A stretch of DNA of 64,000 nt from Perilla frutescens (GCA_026008535.1 BRKX01000004.1:31128501-31192500), one strand, 5' to 3'; positions 22,474-35,440 are shown, numbered from the stretch's first letter. The notes: a model not told the origin generated them from the sequence alone. Numbers and translations: made by a program.

Positions 22474-25400
22474 AAGTGGTAGATTAAAAGTTTCAGTGAG
22501 ATAAGAAGTTTTGATGAGTCTATTCATTCATTCTCGTATCAATTAAAACAATCACCTTTCAACAGCTTCATATTAATTGAATTTCTTCAATATCGTTTTG
22601 GACAAATTATAATCTTTTGATGCTACTTTTTTAATCATCCAGAATCAGTGATAGCATTCCATTGTTAAAGTTATGCTGACGCCTTTGCAAACATTCAGTA
22701 CAGTTCTCAGTTGTTAATCATCGATTGTCTCCCATACGTTTGCTACAAGCAAAAACCCCTTTTGAGTTTATAAGTCCTCTGAAAAGGTAATGTTTCTAGT
22801 ATAAATAACCCAATGTTATATCTCTTCCAGCTTTTGGAACTTGTTAAAAAATTATTGATCAAGATAAAGTCCTCACTCAGAGGTAATCATTTCATTTTGT
22901 TCCTTCTCATAGAGCTCGAGTGTGGATTCTTGAATAGAGCAGAGAGTATAAAGAAATATTACTTGGGAAAGATAAGAGGGAGTAGTCCCAAATAGGAAGA
23001 AGAATCTAAGTATGATAGTTAGCGCCCTTCTAGTAGGATGCGAATCTCTAAAAGTGATCTTTCAGCTCGTCCAGTATTAAGAGGCAATCTGAAAAATGAC
23101 GTTAGATAAGTTCTGAGCTTATGTTCAAGGTCTAGTCACGCGATCTTTATGCCTGCAAGTGACGGTGATCCCCAACAGAGGCCATAAAGTCAGAATACCA
23201 TCGAAAAGCGGTCGCAACGAAGAAAGAGGAAGGAGAGTTGCAATAGAAGGCGTTTCAGGCACAAGAAAATTTTGAAGACGTATTTCCAAAGGACCTATTA
23301 GAACTACCACCATATAGGCAGGTGGAATCCACTATCAGTTTAGAACCAGGACCTGCACCAGTCAAAAGCCCCTTATAGAGTGGCGCCTAAGGAGTCGTAA
23401 GAACTCAGGGTTCAACCGCAAGAGTTATTAGACCTAGGTTTTATCCAACCTAGTGTGTCGCCTTGGAAAGTTCCAATCTTGTTCGTGAAGAAGAAGGATG
23501 GCACATTGAGAATGAGCATCGACAATAGAAAGCTTAATAAGCTGACCATCAAAGAATCGATACCCTTACCTAAGAATAGATGATCTCTTTGATCAAGCTT
23601 AAGGGATCAAGTGTCTTCCCAAGGATAGACTTAAAGATTTGGGAATCATCAGCTGAAGATCTGGAAGAAGGATATTCCTAATACTGCTTTTAGGACTCAC
23701 TTTGGGCATTACGAGTTTGTGGTAATGCCGTTCGGATTGACCAACACCTCAGCAGTGTTCATGGATTTAATGAACCAGGTTCTTACCCGTATTAAGATAA
23801 GTTTGTGCTAGTTTTCATAGGTGATATCCTCATCTATTCAAAGGATGAAGAGGAGCATCAAGAGCACCTTAGGGTGGTGCTGGAGCAGTTAAAGAAGAAA
23901 AAGGCTTTACGCTAAGTTTAGTAAGTGTGAGCTTTGGCCTAAAGAAGTTATGTTTCTAGGTCATATGGTTTCGGTAGAAGGAATCAAAGTAGATCCAGCT
24001 AAGATTGAAGCTGCAAGCAACTCGGAGTCTCCAAAGAACGTGAATGAGATAGGAAGTTTTCTAGGACTTGCGGGATTCTATTGCAAGATTCATCGAAGGA
24101 TTTTCGTCAATAGCTAAGGCTATGACGCGAGTGTTGAGGAAGGACTTCAAGTTTAGGTGGACGCCCGAGTACAAGGAAAGCTTCCAGAAAGAAGATGTTA
24201 ACCACAAGCCCGATGATTGGCCATTTCGGAAGAAAATGAAGATTTCGTGGTTTATGCTTATGCGTCAAGAAAAGGATCAGGATGCGTACTAAAGAAGAGA
24301 GGAAAGGTGATCACTTATGCTTCAAGGCAGTTTAGGAATCACGAGTAGAACTACCTCACGCATGACCTAGAGCTAGCAGCGATTGTTTATGCGCTAAAGA
24401 TCTTAAGGCACTATCTCTACGGAGCCAAGTGTAAGACTCTCCTTAAGATCACAAAAGCCTAAAGTATTTTTTTCAAGCAAGAGGATCTTAGCATACGACA
24501 GAGAAGATGGCTAGAATTTGTAAAGAATTACGACTGCACGACTCACTACCACCCAGGCAAGGAGAATGTGGTAGCAGATGCCCTAAGTAGGAAAGAGAAG
24601 ACAGAGTTAGGATTCGTTTTAGTTCAGAAGAAGCTTTGATAGGAATTCAAGAAGTTAAGAATCGAGGTGCTAACACCACCTGCAATCAATTAAGCACAAA
24701 TCGCCGCGATGGTCGCTCATCCCGACCCGGGACAAAGGATAGTTAAGATTTGGAAACGAAATGAGTTTCTCGAGAAGAAAATCCTAGAAGCACGATTAGA
24801 TAGCACACAAGACTTCGCAGAAGCCGCCGATAAAGCACTCTTATTCAAAGGAAAGCTTTGTGTGCCAAGCAAGAAAGAACTAAAGGAGGAAATCATGTGC
24901 AAGGCACATGACAAGCCACATACAGCACATCCCGGAAGCACCAAGATGTATCAAGACCTCAAAAAAAAACTTCTAGAAGAATAATATAAAGAGAAAAGTA
25001 GCCGCCTTCGTAGAAAGGTGTTGATCTATCAACAAGTGGAGCCTTGCATCAAAACTTTCTGGTTGCTCCAACCCATAGAAATTCCTGAATGAAAGTAGGA
25101 TCATAGTAGTATAGGCTTTGTGGTAGGATTACCAAAGTCTAAGTGGTGGAATACCGCTAGTTGGGTAATCGTGAATCGATTATCGAAAGCAGCACCTCTC
25201 ATTGCTGTTATCATGGGCTAGATTAATTAGCCCAGATGTATGATAGGAAATTTGTGCATATTGCACGATGTGCCGGTCTCAATTATATCGGATTGTGATA
25301 CGAGATTTATGTCAAGATTTTGGAGGAGTCTACAAAGACAATGAGATCAAAGCTCAATTTCAGCACGGCATTTCATCCTCAAATGAATTGCCAGTCTGAA

Positions 25401-26160
25401 AGGACTATTCAGAATCTAGAAGACATGCTTAGAGGAGTGTTCATCGATCACAGAAGTAGCTGGGAGGAACTACTGTAATTGATAAAAGTTGCGTACAACA
25501 ACAGCTACCAGCCATCGATCGGCATGGCCCTTACGAAGCCCTGTTCAGAAGAAAGTGTAAATCGCCCTGATAACGGGACAAAGTTAGACAAGAGAAGGAT
25601 ACTTGGACCTGAAATGGTCCCGGTAGCAGTCCAGAAGATCGAGCTTTTTTATCAGCAAATCAAGGAAATTTAAGACAGACAGAAGGCTTATACAGACGAA
25701 AGAAGAACGGAACTGAGATTCGACATTAAGATAGTATTCTTATAAATGTCTCCGTCAAGGAGTGGTTCATTTTGCCAAACGAAACAAGTTAAGGCCCATA
25801 TTTATTGGACCTTTCGAAATTTTAGAAAAGGTGAATGAAGTAGCCTACAGGTTGGCCTTACCACCCAACTTGAGTGACGTTCATGACGTCTTTTCATGTC
25901 TCAATGTTGAGAAAGTACGTGTTCGATCCAAAGCACGTGATTTGCAAGGAAGAGATAGTCCTGAATGAGGATTTCGCCTATGAAGAGAAGCCCAGGCCTT
26001 TGTGAGTTAAAAGATCCAGAAGTTAAGGATCAAGGGGATCAATCTTGTAAAGATGATCTGAAACCTTCATAGTTCAGAGGAAGCAACATGGGAGCTCGAA
26101 TCTGAGCTACTCAAAAAGTACCCTGATATCATTTATCATGGTTAGTAAATTTCGGGACGA
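22474..26160 (+). pseudogene. G pol remnant, first (truncated) copy
   Basis: Almost the same as 31732-35420. In order: end of the spacer region, RT (from about 23290; KVPILFVKKKDG near 23470 and MSIDNRKLN near 23515), RNase H (RFIEGFSSIAKAM at 24088, HYHPGKENVVADALSRK near 24547), the zinc-binding part of integrase (24860-24980), the integrase core and the tail with YRLALPPNL near 25850. The RT catalytic site reads FIGD at 23814-23825 where the second copy has FIDD, so an essential Asp is lost. The gag, primer site and LTR end that should precede it are deleted. Many in-frame stops are common to both copies. Confidence 0.85.
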
Positions 26161-26181
26161 AATTTCTTTAAGGGGGTAGGA
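26161..26181 (+). promoter_or_regulatory. Polypurine tract before G LTR 2
   Basis: AAGGGGGTAGGA abuts TGTAACACC; just upstream is the AATTTCGGGACGAAATTTC block. The same arrangement is at 35420-35440. It is the plus-strand primer for reverse transcription. Confidence 0.85.
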
Positions 26182-29100
26182 TGTAACACCCCAGATTTTT
26201 AATTAAGGTTTTGAGGATTCTTAATGATAATTAAGAAGTTAAGGAATAAAATTAATTAAGGTTAATTAAGGTCAGATTTCAGTCACGACTTTAAGGGTCA
26301 GTTTTCGTGAAAATCATCTTTCGGAAAATTTGATCTTAATTATTTTATGGCCATTCGTGGTCTCGTTAGAAAGGTTTTAACTCAAGGAGTATGCCAGTGT
26401 TTTCGGATTTTAATTCTGAAGTCAATTGAGTTCCCGGTGATGAAAAGCGTATTTAAAAGATGAATGAATAGTAACTTTTGCGTGCGTTCGTGTTTTGAGA
26501 AATTTACGAAATCCTCCTCGTTGATCCGAGTTTAGTTCTGTCTGGCCCACTTATGAGAAATGATCCAAGGATTCCGTTGGCGTTCACGGATTACCATTCT
26601 GAGGTCAATCGAACGCTGGGGAGCAAAATCTGTCAGTCTGAGTGAATAGTAAAAAGTAATTCCAAAAAGAGAATCTTTGCTCATCTTTCTTTAGACGACC
26701 CCGTCTTTTTCACGAATTAAGTTGGTTCACTAGTATTCGAGCCAACGAGTCTCCCGGTATTTTTAGATTTCGTGTCTGAAGTCATTTGGACCTCGACATC
26801 GAATAAAGCAGCTTTTAACCGAAACCCGGGGTAACTTTTGCAGTATTCTTGCACTGAAGTGGCTTCCCTTGGAAGCCAAAACTTTTCCTATAAATACAAG
26901 CCCACCCCTTTAGCTTTCATTGCTCATTTGTCATCTATTTCACTTCTAAATCGAGAGGGTGAGAAGCTTTGAAAGCCGAGAAGGTTCTGTCAAAGTAAAA
27001 AGTATTCTTCGTGAGTGTTCTTCAAGACGACAAGCGGATTGGCATGGAAGGGATGCGGTGAGGGAAGGTGCTAGGGGCGCCGTTGGGTTGTAGCGGGCGG
27101 CTCTGCCGCCGTTGCAACTCGACGAGATGCCGAGCTAGCCACCTTACTTCAACGCACCTAACCCCGTCCATTCTTGTTCGTCGGTCTCGATCTCTATTTC
27201 TTTTTCCGTCTTTAAATTCCGCATTTACTTTCCATTCTTTACGTTCTTCACGTTCTTCATTATTGTTAGTTTACCTTCCGTCTAAGTTATATTTCAGTTT
27301 TTATTGAAGTTCCAAGTTAATAACGTTTGCGTTATATTTCTCGCTTTATTCCTGTCGTTATTATTCTTGAGATTAGCCCGTTTATTCCGTTTAAATTCCG
27401 TTCAAGCTATATTTAGAGATTTCGTCGTTATTCTAAATAATTAAAGAGGATTATCGTGTTATGTCGTTATAATTCCAAAATTCTTTTTAAAGTGAAAAAG
27501 CATGTTATTGCATGTTAAATTCAAGTACGTCATTTTTATAAAAATCTGGGTTAATTGTTCTTCGTGTTCTTGGTGTTCGTCGAAGAAATCAACGAACACG
27601 AAGAACAGTTGAAAAAAACGTTGAAGAAATCCAGTAGAAGAGAGAGAAAGAAAAGGAGCCCCGCGGAGGGGGGGGGGGTGCGCCGCCGTGCCACACCCCC
27701 CTCGGCCGCGCCTTGTCCGCCGGGGCAAGGCAGCCCCGCGGCGGGGGGGAGCCCACCGGGACAGGTAGCCCGCGGCGGGGGGGAACCCGCCCGCGCCCAT
27801 GTGCGCCGCGGCGGCCCCCCCTTCTCCGTGTTGTTTTTCCGCCGTTTCTTTTCAGCTATTTTCGTACTCTCTTCCCGAGCTTTTCAAGTTTTTCAAGTCA
27901 TGTTATTTCCAAGTTATTTTCAAGTTAAATTTTAGAGAAGCAATCAAGATATTCTCAATTTATTTCGAGTAATCTATTTAAGTTATTCTTTGTCTAAAAA
28001 TTGAGAAATCAAGTCGAGATGTTCTTTAAATAAATTCTTCTCGAAATCTATATAGTCATAAAGTCGTGCAATTTGTAAATAAATCTTAGATTTTAGTCTT
28101 CGAGTAAAATATCATTATTTCTCACTTTAGATAGTCGACTTCTTCGAAGAAGGTCGCTAAGTCGATGATTCGACTTTTGTAGGAGGAAGTGAGCCTCATA
28201 GGAAATCGGAGAAGGATCTTCAGCTTGTTGCTTCATCTTCTGTCCAGTAATCGAGGTGGGTAAATCTATACTCATCTAAAGTTTGTGCTAATAAGCTCTA
28301 GAAGCATATAGGGCAAATAAAATATCCAATAAAGCATTTTTGCTCTGCCTGATCGATCTCTGTACAAGGAAAGGAAAGAAATAAAAGAAGTTATATGCAT
28401 GATTATGTTGAATTGTTATTTGAGTTAGACAAATTAAAGGAAGTCAGTATAAGTTAAGTAAGCTCTCAAGTATGTTTAGATATGCTAGAATTGTTCATTT
28501 ACAATTTATGCTACCATGAGGTGTTTAGAATTGCTTTATTTGCAATCGATGTTTATCCGCGTTCATTTCCTCGTATTTGAATGTTTATGCTTTGTTAAAG
28601 CTCGTATAGTTAAGGATTAAGGACTTGCCTTGTTAGGGTAGCTTTAACCCTTTGTAAGCCGAGATCATGTAGTAATAAGGTATTAGCATTAGACATTGTT
28701 CTAAGCTTGGTATTGCTAGCAAGAATAGGAAGAGAAGGAACTTAGCTTTCACTTAAGCAGGATTTGAGCTCAGAATTATTAAGGTAGTCACTGCTGGGTT
28801 TTCCTCGCAAATTCGTTCGGATATTTGAGGTAACCCCTCTTCTATCCTATGGCATGCCTAAGGGTGCAGTTGACATCAGGTTTGAGCCAAGGTTGGGCCC
28901 AAAAGTAAATAAAAGGTTTTGCGGATATGGAGAGGGCTTTTGCGTTTTGCTCTCCATATACCGCCAGTTTACTGTTGGATATTTCTCAAGTTATTAAAGA
29001 AGTTTTCATTAAAACCCACTGAGTACATTAGTGCTCACGCCATCGTTTTCAAATGTTTTCAGGTTGAGATGCTGAGGATGATGGTGGCTGTGGATGTGGG

Positions 29101-29521
29101 TTGGCTGCCAAGATTATTTTGCTACTATATAAGTTTCTTTGAAATCCCATTATGTGTTCTGCTACTGTGATTAACTCTTTCTAAATTCCGTTCAAGGTTC
29201 TATTACGTTTATTCAAGATTCTAAGAATATTCCCAAACGATTATATATATAAGATGCATATTAAGTTTACTTCCGCTTTCCGAGTATGATTTCCTTTCAC
29301 CTATAAAAGAGTCTATGCTTGTCGGTATCTGATTAGTTAGCCGTTTTATTCCGCTAAAGCATGTGTCCTTCTTAACCAAGTAAACCCGAGCATCATCAAC
29401 TATCTTCAAGTGTACCTTTATTCTTAAAATTCTTCATTAATCTTCTGAATTTACTCGTTAAATCCCTTAATAACACCCCGTCCCCATTCGTTAATCCATA
29501 TCTCGGGACCGGGCTGTTACA
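26182..29521 (+). repeat. G LTR 2 (central)
   Basis: A full 3340-bp LTR from TGTAACACC to GGGCTGTTACA. It works at once as the 3' LTR of the first unit and the 5' LTR of the second. TATA box at 26889-26896, GC-rich segment at 27657-27830, and the shared motif CCCACTGAGTAC...GTGCTCA from 29015. In the first 120 bases I count 4 differences from LTR 1. Confidence 0.9.
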
Positions 29522-29523
29522 GT

Positions 29524-29535
29524 TGGTATCAGAAC
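29524..29535 (+). promoter_or_regulatory. Primer-binding site of gypsy G
   Basis: TGGTATCAGAAC two bases after LTR 2, one base from the usual initiator-Met site TGGTATCAGAGC. It is the only primer site left in the G tandem. Confidence 0.8.
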
Positions 29536-30151
29536 GAGGTTTGCAACTCTGCAGACCTGTCTCTTTGTTTAAGTTAAAGCTAAGTGTTTATATGCATATG
29601 AATTGCTTCGTGATAAGTTACAGCAGCAACCCACAGCTCGCCATCACCCTCGTATCTTCAACAAAAATTAAGGTATGATAGTATAGAGATTTTAGATTTT
29701 GAATTCATAATTTTTGACTATCGGAAACGAAGAGATTTGGGCAAGCATGCCTCTTTTATGAATAAGGGGTAAACCTTGATAATAAAATTCCAAGTAAAAA
29801 GTATTCGGGTAAAATGATTTCCTGAGGAAAAAAGTTTGTGAAAGAAGTTCTTGATCACAAAGAAAAGTGTTTAAAAACTTATTTTAAACATATGTCTTAA
29901 CAAAAGGTAAAAGTTTCGAAGAAGAGTTCTAGATTTAAAAGAAAAGAGTTGATTCATTCTCGAATTTTGTTTTAAGGGAAAAGGTAAAGTTTATGATCAA
30001 AGACTTGGGCACCGAAATTTTTGTAAAAGTCAACTGCAAAAAAAATCTATGCATGCAAGATAAGTAGTCTGAATCTAAATGATAGCATGATCTCAGGAGA
30101 ACCATAGGTCTCCCTTTTATAATCTAGACTGATTAAGCTTCATATTTCTAG
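29536..30151 (+). other. Leader of gypsy G
   Basis: Non-coding and A-rich. A stretch at 29624-29679, from CAGCAACCCACAGCTC to TTAAGGTATGAT, is also present in the diverged element D at 59678-59730, so it is more conserved than its surroundings. Confidence 0.6.
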
Positions 30152-30598
30152 ATGGTTAAGCATCGTTCGATTGCTAGGAATAATGTGCCTCTTTTTCGCC
30201 CTGTTCATGAAATGAACGACTTTGGAGGAACGCCAGGAAAGGTATCCGACTTGGAAACATGCATCCATATGTGTGAGCAAGCACCGGCCGCTGAGAGGCC
30301 AGCAATGTATCGCATTCTGCAAAGCACCATCACCCGTGATCCCGAGACGCATGCTGTAATCGGGAACCTGACAGAATTCTCTTCAACCTTGATGGCTTTT
30401 TGGGAGTTAAAGTGTGGCCACGTGAATGCTCTAGCTGAGCAAAATCCCTCATCCATGATGGAACCAGAACTGCTAAGGGCGACTCTGAACAGTCCCCTTG
30501 AATTTCAAGCACCGTGCCCTCGTGCTGAAGAAACCTTAGAAGCAAGACCCTTGATCGTCCAGGACACCGAGTTTTTGTCCTCCAAAAGGCACCAATAG
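30152..30598 (+). CDS. Unidentified 148-aa ORF in G, in gag N-terminal position
   Basis: An uninterrupted ATG-started frame of 148 codons lies between the leader and the gag-domain relic at 31355. It is soluble-looking, with no membrane segment, zinc knuckle or repeat, and contains Cys at 37, 41 and 88. I do not recognise the family. It may be the N-terminal part of gag, or a captured host fragment. It stands out because every other coding stretch of G is broken by stops, and because base composition here is less AT-rich than in the leader. It was lost from the first unit of the tandem by the 2.4-kb deletion. Antisense frames over the same bases are shadows. Confidence 0.4.
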   Translation: MVKHRSIARNNVPLFRPVHEMNDFGGTPGKVSDLETCIHMCEQAPAAERPAMYRILQSTITRDPETHAVIGNLTEFSSTLMAFWELKCGHVNALAEQNPSSMMEPELLRATLNSPLEFQAPCPRAEETLEARPLIVQDTEFLSSKRHQ

Positions 30599-31354
30599 GC
30601 CCCTGCCTGTCAACCAGTTGCCCCTCAGAGTCTGGGACAGTGAATGCCCCATCAGTTCCCCAAAGGAAGCTTAAGGAAATTCAAGTTCAAGGTACCAGGG
30701 ACAGATGAAGATGAGGAAGAAGGGGACCCAGCATATAGTTAAGCTTTAGAAGTAGGCAAATGAGGTGTTGTTGTTAGAACACCTTGCTGACCTGTTGTCT
30801 ATTTATCCGCTTTAATCCAGATCTTATTCTGAAAATGTATTAACCAACCATTTAGATTTTGATAGTAGTAGTAATTCTCCAAAAGGTAGCCCTATTTTTG
30901 GATGTAACCAAGAACCTCTTTTTTATTTATGCCAAAAGTCCTCTTATGAGGCGATTTTCCCGCTTTGCTTGATCTATCCTGCGTAATCTAAAGACCTTAT
31001 CGAAAGGTATTTTATTTTGCTTTGTGTAAATTTGAGCGAGCATCTCTAATATGTAGGATTCTTTAGAATGTCGTTGAAAGGACATCAAGCCAAGAGAACA
31101 AGGCCGCAAGCAAGCAAGTCCTGAACCTCGACTCAAGAGCCAAGAATGTGTTTCTCAAACACAACCTTTCCGTTCTAATAGTCTAGAAGACCCGATGGGA
31201 GTCGAGAAATAGGTTATTTTTTTTAGAAGTGAATTTTTGATTTTATAGTCTGATCGGAGGATGAGGAATTAGGTTGTGCTCTTTTATGAGTACGAACTTC
31301 GGGTAGGAGTCCATTCGAAGGATGATAAATTTGAGGAAGTAAGCGTAGTATGAT

Positions 31355-31503
31355 TGGGATGATTTCAAGTACGAGTTATATCAGAAGTATATCCCGAACT
31401 GTTCATAAGGCAAAGGAGGTAGAGATCTGGAGCTAAAAGCAAGGAAAGAAGACGTTGCCAACGTACGACCAAGAGTTCAACCAGTTATCAAGGCATAACC
31501 CGC
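31355..31503 (+). pseudogene. Gag capsid-domain remnant of gypsy G
   Basis: A frame starting at 31355 reads WDDFKYELYQKYIP, and a second frame at 31449 reads KTLPTYDQEFNQLSRH. Together they match the core of plant retrotransposon gag (the W..F...F...Y.P and T..EY...F..L pattern), separated by a frameshift. No zinc knuckle follows before the pol spacer at about 31730, so the gag C-terminus seems deleted. Confidence 0.6.
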
Positions 31504-31731
31504 ATTAGTGGTTCAGACGAGAAGAAAACGCATATAGATCAGGTCGATTGTTGTATCCCTTCTAATAAGTGAAAGTGATTCCCGTATGTCACTTTTTCCA
31601 GCCAAGTATAGCTGATTGAAGGCCAACCGACTCATGCTATTTCATAGAAACCTAGTAAAGAAGAAGATGCGTGAAGATCAAGGAAAGAAAGAGAAAGAAC
31701 CTGAAGAAGATCGTTAAGCAGATAGACCTAG

Positions 31732-34700
31732 AAGTGGTAGATTAAAAGTTTCAGTGAGATAAGAAGTTTTGATGAGTCTATTCATTCATTCTCGTATCAA
31801 TTAAAACAATCATCTTTCAACAGCCTCATATTAATTGAATTTCTTCAATATCGTTTTGGACAAATTATAATCTTTTGATGCTACTTCTTTAATCATCCAG
31901 AATCAGTGATAGCATTCCCTTGTTAAAGTTATGCTGACGCCTTTGCAAACATTCAGTACAGTTCTCAGTTGTTAATCATCGATTGTCTCCCATACGTTTG
32001 CTACACGCAAAAACCCCTTTTGAGTTTATAAGTCCTCTAAAAAGGTAATGTTTCTAGTATAAATAACCCAATGTTATATCTCTTCCATCTTTTGGAACTT
32101 GTTAAAGTATTATTGATAAAGATAAAGTCCTCACTCAGAGGCAATCATTTCATTTTGTTCCCACTCATAGAGCTCGAGTGTGGATTCTTGATTAGAGTAG
32201 AGAGTATAAAGAAATATTACTTGGGAAAGATAAGAGGGAGTAGTCCCAAATAGGAAGAAGAATCTAAGTATGATAGTTAGCGCCCTTCTAGTAGGACGCG
32301 AATCTCTAAAAGTGATCTTTCAGCTCGTCCAGTATTAAGAGGCAATCTGAAGAATGACGTTAGATAAGTTCTGAGCTTACATTCAAGGTCCAGTCACGCG
32401 ATCTTTACGCCTGCAAGTGACGGTGATCCCTAGCAGAGGCCATAAAGTCAGAATACCATCGAAAAGCGGTCGCAACGAAGAAAGAGGAAGGAGAGTTGCA
32501 ATAGAAGGCGTTTCAGGCACAAGAAAATTTTGAAGATATATTTCCAAAGGACCTATTAGAACTACCACCATATAGGCAGGTGGAATCCACTATCGGTTTA
32601 GAACCAGGACCTGCACCAGTCAAAAGCCCCTTATAGAGTGGCGCCTAAGGAGTCGTAAGAACTCAGGGTTCAACCGCAAGAGTTATTAGACCTAGGTTTT
32701 ATCCAACCTAGTGTGTCGCCTTGGAAAGTTCCAATCTTGTTCATGAAGAAGAAGGATGGCAGATTGAGAATGAGCATCGACTATAGAAAGCTTAATAAGC
32801 TGACCATCAAAGAATCGATACCCTTACCTAAGAATAGATGATCTCTTTGATCAAGCTTAAAGGATCAAGTGTCTTCCCAAGGATAGACTTAAAGATTTGG
32901 GAATCATCAGCTGAAGATCTGGAAGAAGGATATTCCTAATACTGCTTTTAGGACTCACTTTGGGCATTACGAGTTTGTGGTAATGCCGTTCGGATTGACC
33001 AACACCTCAGCAGTGTTCATGGATTTAATGAACCAGGTTCTTACTCGTATTAAGATAAGTTTGCGCTAGTTTTCATAGATGATATCCTCATCTATTCAAA
33101 GGATGAAGAGGAGCATCAAGAGCACCTCAGGGTGATGCTGGAGCAGTTAAAGAAGAGAAAGACTTTACGCTAAATTTAGTAAGTGTGAGCTTTGGCCTAA
33201 AGAAGTTATGTTTCTAGGTCATATGGTTTCGGTAGAAGGAATCAAAGTAGATCCAGCTAAGATTGAAGCTGCAAGCAACTCGGAGTCTCCAAAGAACGTG
33301 AATGAGATAGGAAGTTTTCTAGGACTTGCGGGATTCTATCGCAAGATTCATCGAAGGATTCTCGTCAATAGCTAAGGCTATGACGCGAGTGTTGAGGAAG
33401 GACTTCAAGTTTAGGTGGACGCCCGAGTACAAGGAAAGCTTCCAGAAAGAAGATGTTAACCACAAGCCCGATGATTGGCCATTTCGGAAGAAAATGAAGA
33501 TTTCGTGGTTTATGCTTATGCGTCAAGAAAAGGATCAGGATGCGTACTAAAGAAGAGAGGAAAGGTGATCACTTATGCTTCAAGGCAGTTTAGGAATCAC
33601 GAGTAGAACTACCTCACGCATGACCTAGAGCTAGCAGCGATTGTTTATGCGCTAAAGATCTTAAGGCACTATCTCTACGGAGCCAAGTGTAAGACTCTCC
33701 TCAAGATCACAAAAGCCTAAAGTATTTTTTTCAAGCAAGAGGATCTTAGCATACGACAGAGAAGATGGCTAGAATTTGTAAAGAATTACGACTGCACGAC
33801 TCACTACCACCCAGGCAAGGAGAATGTGGTAGCAGATGCCCTAAGTAGGAAAGAGAAGACAGAGTTAGGATTCGTTTTAGTTCAGAAGAAGCTTTGATAG
33901 GAATTCAAGAAGTTAAGAATCGAGGTGCTAACACCACCTGCAATCAATTAAGCACAAATCGCCGCGATGGTCGCTCATCCTGAACCGGGACAAAGGATAG
34001 TTAAGATTTGGAAACGAAATGAGTTTCTCGAGAAGAAAATCCTAGAAGCACGATTAGATAGCACACAAGACTTCGCAGAAGCCGCCGATAAAGCACTCTT
34101 ATTCAAAGGAAAGCTTTGTGTGCCAAGCAAGAAAGAACTAAAGGAGGAAATCATGTGCAAGGCACATGACAAGCCACATACAGCACATCCCGGAAGCACC
34201 AAGATGTATCAAGACCTCAAAAAAGAACTTCTAGCAGAATAACATAAAGAGAAAAGTAGCCGCCTTCGTAGAAAGGTGTTGATCTATCAACAAGTGGAGC
34301 CTTGCATCAAAACCTTCTGGTTGCTCCAACCCATAGAAATTCCTGAATGAAAGTAGGATCATAGTAGTATAGGCTTTGTGGTAGGATTACCAAAGTCTAA
34401 GTGGTGGAATACCGCTAGTTGGGTAATCGTGAATCGATTATCGAAAGCAGCACCTCTCATTGCTGTTATCATGGGCTAGATCAATTAGCCCAGATGTATG
34501 ATAGGAAATTTGTGCATATTGCATGATGTGCCGGTCTCAATTATATCGGATCGTGATATGAGATTTATGTCAAGATTTTGGAGGAGTCTACAAAGGCAAT
34601 GAGATCAAAGCTCAATTTTAGCACGGCATTTCATCCTCAAATGAATTGCCAGTCCGAAAGGACTATTCAGAATCTAGAAGAGATGCTTAGAGGAGTGTTC

Positions 34701-35420
34701 ATCGATCACAGAAGTAGCTGGAAGGAACTACTATAATTGATAAAAGTTGCGTACAACAACAGCTACCAGCCATCAATCGGCATGGCCCTTACGAAGCCCT
34801 GTTCAGAAGAAAGTGTAAATCGCCCTGATAACGGGACAAAGTTAGAAAAGAGAAGGATACTTGGACCTGAAATGGTCCCGGTAGCAGTCCAGAAGATCGA
34901 GCTTGTTTATTAGCAAATCAAGGAAATTCAAGACAGACAGAAGGCTTATACAGACGAAAGAAGAATGGAACTAAGATTCGACATTAAGATAGTATTCTTG
35001 TAAATGTCTCCGTCAAGGAGTGGTTCGTTTTGCCAAATGAAACAAGTTAAGGCCCATATTTATTGGACCTTTCAAAATTTTAGAAAAGGTTAATGAAGTA
35101 GCCTACAGGTTGGCCTTACCACCCAATCTGAGTGACGTTCATGACGTCTTTTCATGGCTCAATGTTGAGAAAGTACGTGTTCGATCCAAAGCACGTGATT
35201 TGCAAGGAAGAGATAGTCCTGAATGAGGATTTCGCATATGAAGAGAAGCCCCAGGCCTTTGTGAGTTAAAAGATCCAGAAGTTAAGGAACAAGGGGATCA
35301 ATCTTGTAAAGATGATCTGGAACCTTCATAGTTCAGAGGAAGCAACATGGGAGCTCGAATCCGAGCTACTTAAAAAGTACCCTGATATCGTTTATCATGG
35401 TTAGTAAATTTCGGGACGAA
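31732..35420 (+). pseudogene. G pol remnant, second copy
   Basis: Collinear with 22474-26160 (3708 versus 3709 bp to the next LTR). RT begins about 32550 (PWKVPILFMKKKDG near 32720, MSIDYRKLN near 32773) and keeps the catalytic FIDDILIYS at 33072. RNase H follows (RFIEGFSSIAKAM at 33346), then the integrase HHCC region (34130-34240), the core, the tail (YRLALPPNL near 35110) and a degraded chromodomain-like end near 35340 (EATWELESELL). No protease motif is seen. Stops are numerous, many where related elements have Trp or Gln codons. Confidence 0.85.
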
Positions 35421-35440
35421 ATTTCTTTAAGGGGGTAGGA

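Noticed and set aside
24717..24944. Minus-strand ORF conserved in both G copies (also 33975-34202)
   Set aside because: Complement of the integrase zinc-binding region; its conservation follows from the duplication.
30205..30545. Three minus-strand ORFs over the 148-codon ORF
   Set aside because: They overlap one another and the plus-strand frame; no independent support.
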